This document shows positions 5,876 to 9,818 of a DNA stretch of 9,818 bases, piece after piece. This stretch comes from Hyphomonas sp. (GTDB taxonomy: Bacteria; Pseudomonadota; Alphaproteobacteria; Caulobacterales; Hyphomonadaceae). The stretch is taken from the NCBI GenBank assembly GCA_024743015.1, contig JANSXJ010000119.1:1-9818 (forward strand). Direction: 5' to 3'. The position numbers were made by a program, and so were the translations under genes. Position 1 is the stretch's first letter. Every line of letters starts with the position of its first letter. Below the pieces are notes generated by a model. It was not told where the DNA came from, did not search any database, and was given only the letters and a program-made list of their open reading frames with translations.

Positions 5876-6742
5876 ATGCAAAAACCAGAAGTCACCGGTT
5901 TCTTCGACGAAGCCACTTACACAATCAGCTATGTGGTCGCCGATCCGGAAACGAAAAACTGTGCAATTATCGATTCACTTCTGGACTATGATCAAGCCTC
6001 TGGCCGCACGACAACGACCTCAGCAGACAAGCTGATCCAATTCGTGCGTCAGAATGGACTGACCTGCGAGTGGATCATTGATACGCACGTCCATGCCGAT
6101 CACCTGACAGCTGCGCCCTACATCCGTGAGCAGCTGGGCGGCAAAACCGCGATCGGTGACAAAATCCCGGTGGTTCAGCGCGTCTTTGGCGAAATCTTCA
6201 ATGAGGGACAGAGTTTCCATACAGATGGCAGCCAGTTCGATCACCTCTTCAAACCAGGCGAGTCCTACCGGGTCGGCAACATCGAAGCGCGGGCGCTTCC
6301 AACGCCCGGACACACGCCCGCCTGCATGACTCATCTCATCGGCGACGCCATGTTTGTCGGCGATACGATCTTCATGCCCGACTTCGGCACCGCGCGCTGC
6401 GACTTCCCGGGCGGCGACGCTGGAACGCTCTACGACTCGATTCAGATGCTGTTCGACTTCCCAGACGACACACGCATGTTCCTCTGCCACGACTACAAGG
6501 CGCCCGGGCGCAATGAATATGTCTGGGAGACCACGATCGGTGAACAGAAACGCGCCAACATTCATGTGAAGGACGGAACATCGCGCGAAGAGTTCATCAA
6601 GATGCGTACCGAGCGCGATGCGACCCTCGCCATGCCAAACCTCATCCTGCCGTCTGTCCAGGTGAACATGCGCGCCGGCGAGATGCCGCCCCCCGAAGAC
6701 AATGGCGTCCGTTACATGAAGGTGCCGATCAACGCCCTGTAA
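5876..6742 (+). CDS. blh: MBL-fold persulfide dioxygenase, Blh/ETHE1-like
   Basis: Metallo-beta-lactamase-fold enzyme of 288 residues expected to oxidise glutathione persulfide with oxygen to sulfite and glutathione in the cytoplasm, using one iron. Counting from the start at 5876, IDTHVHADHLTA at 68-79 is the metal motif (H71, H73, D75, H76). PTPGHTPA at 143-150 gives H146, GDTIF gives D163, and FLCHDYK gives H205. By analogy with ETHE1 the iron ligands would be H71, H146 and D163. PDFGTARCDFPGGD at 168-181 is the loop typical of the ETHE1/Blh group. Length fits the Blh branch, but the N-terminal DUF442 domain often attached to Blh proteins is missing here and instead appears fused to the SQR just downstream. 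It starts 20 bases after the regulator stop. A glyoxalase II-like hydrolase is the alternative, but the context and the RCDFPGGD loop argue for the dioxygenase. Confidence 0.88.
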   Translation: MQKPEVTGFFDEATYTISYVVADPETKNCAIIDSLLDYDQASGRTTTTSADKLIQFVRQNGLTCEWIIDTHVHADHLTAAPYIREQLGGKTAIGDKIPVVQRVFGEIFNEGQSFHTDGSQFDHLFKPGESYRVGNIEARALPTPGHTPACMTHLIGDAMFVGDTIFMPDFGTARCDFPGGDAGTLYDSIQMLFDFPDDTRMFLCHDYKAPGRNEYVWETTIGEQKRANIHVKDGTSREEFIKMRTERDATLAMPNLILPSVQVNMRAGEMPPPEDNGVRYMKVPINAL

Positions 6743-6775
6743 TCTCAGAACTTAAGCGTCGAGAGGACGAACCTT

Positions 6776-8515
6776 ATGGATATCAAGACCATAGCACCAG
6801 ACCTGTCAGTGTCATCGCAAATCACCGTACAGGATGTCGGCGTCGCCGTTAGCCAGGGCTTCAGATCCCTGATCATCAATCGGCCGGATGGGGAATCCGC
6901 TGATCAGACCAGTCATACAGAAATTGAAGAGGCTGCACGACGCCACGGCCTGCAGGTGCGTTATGTGCCCGTGGTTTCTGGAAAAGTCACCGATGCTGAT
7001 GTTGAGGCTTTCGACAAGGCCATGCATGAACTTCCCGCACCTGCTCTGGCTTACTGCCGGACGGGTACGCGCTCTGCCACGCTTTGGGCCCTTTCCCAAG
7101 CCGGTCATCTTTCGACAGCCGCAATCCTGAAGACTACCGCCGCCGCTGGATACGACCTTTCGGGTTTACATGCACGCTTAGATTCTTCGGACTCGGCTTC
7201 AAAGCCCGGAATCGGCGCGAGGAAATCCCACGATGTCGTGATCATTGGCGGTGGCGCGGCAGGCATATCGACGGCAGCATCTCTTCTGAAGCGCCGCAAA
7301 GACCTCAACATTGCAATCGTTGAACCCCGTACAGAGCACTATTATCAGCCGGGATGGACCCTGGTCGGGGGCGGCGTGTTCAAGCGCGAGCAAACTGAGC
7401 GTCAGATGGCGACCTTGATGCCGAAAGGTGTGCAATGGATCCGCGCTGCGTGTGCAGGTTTCGACCCAGAACGCAACGAGGTTATTCTCGAGGATGGTGA
7501 ACGGATCGGCTACAAGGTGCTGGTCGTTGCGCCTGGTCTGAAACTCAACTGGGACGGCATTGAGGGCTTGAAGGAAACGCTCGGCAAGAACGGCGTGACT
7601 TCAAACTATTTGTTCGACATGGCCCCTTACACTTGGGAACTGATCCAGTCGATGAAAGGTGGACGCGCGCTATTCACGCAGCCACCTATGCCAATCAAAT
7701 GCGCAGGTGCCCCACAGAAAGCGATGTATCTCGCCTGCGACGCGTGGAAGCGCCGCGGCGTCCTGAAAGACATCGAAGTTGAGTTCCACAATGCGGGCGG
7801 CGTCATCTTCGGGGTGAAGGAATACGTCCCGGCCTTGATGAAATATGTCGACAAATACGGGATCAAGCTCTGTTTTAACGAAACACTCGTCGCGGTCGAT
7901 GGCGCAAAGAAGGTTGCCTACTTCGACATCAAGGACGCTGACGGCAAGGTGACACGAGAGTCCCGCGAGTTCGACATGATACATGTCTGCCCACCGCAAG
8001 TCGCGCTCGATTTTGTTAGAAACAGCCCGCTCGCCAATAAGGCCGGGTGGATCGATGTTAGCGGCGAGACGCTGCAGCACACCCAATACGGCAATGTGTT
8101 CGGCCTGGGCGATGCGGGCTCGACCCCGAATGCCAAGACGGCCGCCGCCGTACGCAAGCAAGCGCCGGTCGCGGCTCACAATGTCCTTTGCGTCCTCGAC
8201 GGCAAAGCGCCGAATGCCGTCTATAGCGGCTATGGCTCCTGCCCTCTAACGGTGGAGCGCGGCAAGATCGTGCTCGCCGAGTTCGCCTATGGCGGCAAAC
8301 TGGAGCCGACCGTGCCGCAATGGATGCTGAATGGCACCAAGCCTACCCGGGCAGCCTGGTTCCTGAAGGAAAAAATGCTGCCCAACATCTATTTCGACAT
8401 GATGCTGCGTGGCACCGAAACCCTCGCCAAACCCAAGCTCCTCCCGCATCGGCCCGCGTCGCATGAGGCGCAACAGGCCGTTGATTTCAAGGATGCGCCG
8501 TCAAAAGCGGCATAG
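6776..8515 (+). CDS. sqr: DUF442-sulfide:quinone oxidoreductase fusion (type II SQR)
   Basis: A 579-residue two-domain protein. Residues 1 to about 135 form a DUF442 domain (beta-lactamase hydrolase-like phosphatase-like family) with the loop AYCRTGTRSATLW around C94 and R99. A short linker (about 136-150) leads to the SQR domain. VVIIGGGAAG (154-163) is the FAD-binding GxGxxG, EPRTEHYYQPGW (183-194) follows, KCAGAPQKAMYL (308-319) holds C309, FGLGDAGSTPNAKTAAAV (442-459) is the second FAD motif, and GYGSCPLT (485-492) holds C489. C309 and C489 match the redox pair of mitochondrial SQOR. The C-terminus (PNIYFDMMLRG) matches the membrane-associating end of that group. The enzyme oxidises sulfide, passes electrons to quinone, and delivers sulfane sulfur to a thiol acceptor. 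AGAGGA (6762-6767) precedes the start by 8 bases. The fused DUF442 may be the sulfur relay. Confidence 0.9.
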   Translation: MDIKTIAPDLSVSSQITVQDVGVAVSQGFRSLIINRPDGESADQTSHTEIEEAARRHGLQVRYVPVVSGKVTDADVEAFDKAMHELPAPALAYCRTGTRSATLWALSQAGHLSTAAILKTTAAAGYDLSGLHARLDSSDSASKPGIGARKSHDVVIIGGGAAGISTAASLLKRRKDLNIAIVEPRTEHYYQPGWTLVGGGVFKREQTERQMATLMPKGVQWIRAACAGFDPERNEVILEDGERIGYKVLVVAPGLKLNWDGIEGLKETLGKNGVTSNYLFDMAPYTWELIQSMKGGRALFTQPPMPIKCAGAPQKAMYLACDAWKRRGVLKDIEVEFHNAGGVIFGVKEYVPALMKYVDKYGIKLCFNETLVAVDGAKKVAYFDIKDADGKVTRESREFDMIHVCPPQVALDFVRNSPLANKAGWIDVSGETLQHTQYGNVFGLGDAGSTPNAKTAAAVRKQAPVAAHNVLCVLDGKAPNAVYSGYGSCPLTVERGKIVLAEFAYGGKLEPTVPQWMLNGTKPTRAAWFLKEKMLPNIYFDMMLRGTETLAKPKLLPHRPASHEAQQAVDFKDAPSKAA

Positions 8516-8524
8516 ACTTGATCT

Positions 8525-8582
8525 GAAGAAGGCCTGCTGACGCTCGCATCCCCCCCCCAGCCAGCGACCGTGGGCCTTCTTC
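8525..8582 (+). terminator. Perfect 10-bp inverted repeat with poly-C loop, probable terminator after SQR
   Basis: GAAGAAGGCC (8525-8534) pairs exactly with GGCCTTCTTC (8573-8582) across a 38-base loop; GCTG (8536-8539) and CAGC in the loop could extend it. GTTCCTTCCC follows, a pyrimidine-rich but weak T tract. It begins 9 bases after the SQR stop, so it likely ends that operon and separates it from the permease gene. The loop contains nine C in a row (8550-8558). The long loop lowers confidence. Confidence 0.6.
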
Positions 8583-8617
8583 GTTCCTTCCCAATTCGCT
8601 CATCAGGCAGCCCGATC

Positions 8618-9818
8618 ATGAAGCTCGCAAAATACTTTCCAATCCTCGACTGGGGCCCGAAATATCGGGGCGAGACCTTCGTCAACGACATGGTCGCCGC
8701 GGTGATCGTAACGATCATGCTGATCCCACAATCGCTCGCTTACGCTCTGCTTGCGGGATTGCCGCCTGAGATCGGGCTTTATGCCTCGATCCTCCCTTTG
8801 CTCGTTTATGCGATTTTCGGCTCAAGCCGACAGCTCGCAGTAGGTCCGGTCGCGATCCTGTCTTTGATGACAGCGGCTGCGGCGGGCAAGATCGCGGCTC
8901 AAGGCAGCGCTGAGTACATTCAGGCAGCCCTTATCCTCGCGCTCTTGTCCGGCCTGATCCTGCTGGCGATGGGCCTATTTCGCATGGGGTTCTTTGCGAA
9001 CTTCCTCAGCCATCCAGTTGTCTCAGCCTTTATCACGGCGTCAGGCATCATCATCGCCGCCTCGCAGATGAAGCACATCCTGGGCATTGATGCCGGAGGT
9101 CATAACCTGTTTGAAATCGTCGCTTCGCTATTCGAGAAACTGCCAGAAACCAACCTTCCGACGCTCTATATTGGCGGCGCGTCCCTGGTCTTCCTCTTCT
9201 GGGTCCGCAAGCAGTTCAAGCCGCTCCTCAAAGCGCTTGGACTTGGCGACAAGACAGCAACCATTATCGCTCGTGCGGGTCCGGTTTTCGCTGTTGTGGC
9301 CAGCATTCTCGTGGTCGCGGGCATGGGGCTTGACGAGCGCGGCGTGAAAATCCTCGGCGATGTCCCTCAAAGCCTTCCCGCGATCGGCGTCCCGACCTTC
9401 AACGCAGACATCTGGATGCAGCTCCTCGGCTCTGCAGCCCTGATCAGCCTGATCGGCTTCGTCGAGTCTGTCTCGGTCGGCCAGACGCTGGCCGCCAAGA
9501 ACCGGACCCGCATCGACCCGAACCAGGAACTGATTGGTCTTGGCGCAGCAAGTTTTTCGGCTGGCGTGTCTTCGGGTTACCCGGTGACCGGCGGTCTTGC
9601 TCGCTCGGCTGTAAACTTCGACGCGGGCGCAGAAACGCCTGCGGCTGGGGCTTTCACCGCGATTGGGATCGCGCTTGCAACAGTCTTCCTCACGCCTTTC
9701 CTCTTCTACCTGCCGCAGGCCGTGCTCGCCGCGACCATCATCGTGGCTGTCCTGTCGCTAGTCGACATTCCGGAAGTCATCAAAGTCTGGAAATATTCCA
9801 AGTCGGACTTTGCCGCCA
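8618..9818 (+). CDS. SulP family anion permease (partial, 3' end beyond window)
   Basis: Open for 400 codons from the ATG at 8618 to the window edge with no stop. It is a multi-pass inner-membrane anion transporter. The N-terminus VAAVIVTIMLIPQSLAYALL (26-45), followed by AGLPPEIGLYAS, is the SulP signature, SSRQLAVGPVAILSLM (69-84) is the second conserved stretch, and SSGYPVTGGLARSAVNFDAG (318-337) is the late conserved SulP motif. At least nine hydrophobic segments are visible. The C-terminal cytoplasmic STAS domain expected for most SulP proteins would lie past the edge. AGGCAG (8605-8610) is a modest ribosome binding site 7 bases before the start. SulP proteins carry sulfate or other anions, and some carry bicarbonate. 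Its place after a sulfide oxidation operon suggests sulfate or sulfite, perhaps disposal of the end product, but the sequence does not set substrate or direction. Confidence 0.9.
   Translation, partial: MKLAKYFPILDWGPKYRGETFVNDMVAAVIVTIMLIPQSLAYALLAGLPPEIGLYASILPLLVYAIFGSSRQLAVGPVAILSLMTAAAAGKIAAQGSAEYIQAALILALLSGLILLAMGLFRMGFFANFLSHPVVSAFITASGIIIAASQMKHILGIDAGGHNLFEIVASLFEKLPETNLPTLYIGGASLVFLFWVRKQFKPLLKALGLGDKTATIIARAGPVFAVVASILVVAGMGLDERGVKILGDVPQSLPAIGVPTFNADIWMQLLGSAALISLIGFVESVSVGQTLAAKNRTRIDPNQELIGLGAASFSAGVSSGYPVTGGLARSAVNFDAGAETPAAGAFTAIGIALATVFLTPFLFYLPQAVLAATIIVAVLSLVDIPEVIKVWKYSKSDFAA

Noticed and set aside
6020..6565. Open frame of 181 codons antisense to the persulfide dioxygenase
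   Set aside because: It is a shadow of the high-GC coding strand; the plus strand has the full set of MBL metal ligands.
5876..6742. Glyoxalase II or beta-lactamase assignment for the MBL protein
   Set aside because: The fold is shared, but the RCDFPGGD loop and the SQR and BigR-like neighbours fit a persulfide dioxygenase better.
7670..8179. Open frame of 169 codons antisense to the SQR domain
   Set aside because: It covers conserved SQR motifs (KCAGAPQK through the second FAD motif) and shows no family of its own.
1..9818. CRISPR array, tRNA, rRNA, insertion sequence or prophage genes
   Set aside because: No regularly spaced repeats, cloverleaf sequence, transposase or phage gene was seen; almost all of the window is coding.

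Overview
The window looks like a chromosomal segment of an alphaproteobacterium. The evidence is moderately high GC, a BigR/SqrR-style ArsR regulator linked to a persulfide dioxygenase, and an aerobic sulfide:quinone oxidoreductase of the mitochondrial type. A marine, Hyphomonadaceae-like lineage is a guess only; nothing in the sequence fixes the genus. Eleven genes are supported, and the last one runs off the right edge.

Region 1 (about 30-2617, minus strand) is a small copper-related unit. It holds a DUF2946-type periplasmic or membrane protein with a CxxC motif, followed by a TonB-dependent receptor resembling the OprC/NosA copper receptors. The receptor keeps the Met of the CxxxM site and the HxM motif, but the Cys position is Gly. 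A gene-free stretch of about 140 bases (2618-2756) separates this unit from the next and holds only weak dyads.

Region 2 (2757-8515) is a divergent sulfide and sulfane-sulfur handling locus built around an AT-rich intergenic region of 89 bases (4718-4806). To the left (minus strand) run two half-size YeeE/YedE sulfur transport proteins (PmpA/PmpB type), a DUF2892 membrane protein with a conserved CP...TC end, and a class I SAM-dependent methyltransferase, all closely spaced. To the right (plus strand) run a Prx6/1-Cys-type peroxiredoxin, an ArsR-family regulator of BigR/SqrR type overlapping it by 4 bases, a metallo-beta-lactamase-fold persulfide dioxygenase (Blh/ETHE1-like), and a fusion of an N-terminal DUF442 domain with a type II sulfide:quinone oxidoreductase. 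The inferred logic is as follows. SQR oxidises sulfide and passes electrons to quinone. The DUF442 domain, whose loop has rhodanese spacing, may relay the sulfane sulfur to a thiol such as glutathione. The dioxygenase oxidises the persulfide to sulfite. The YeeE/YedE pair moves sulfur species across the inner membrane. The ArsR protein senses persulfide and represses both arms.

Region 3 (8516-9818) begins with a perfect 10-bp inverted repeat whose loop carries nine C in a row, probably a terminator after the SQR gene. A SulP-family anion permease follows, open to the window edge and lacking its expected C-terminal STAS domain. It may handle the sulfite or sulfate produced upstream.

The most interesting points are the DUF442-SQR fusion beside a dioxygenase that lacks DUF442, the shifted second cysteine in the BigR-like regulator, the missing copper-ligand Cys in the OprC-like receptor, the peroxiredoxin and methyltransferase recruited to the sulfide locus, and the poly-C hairpin.
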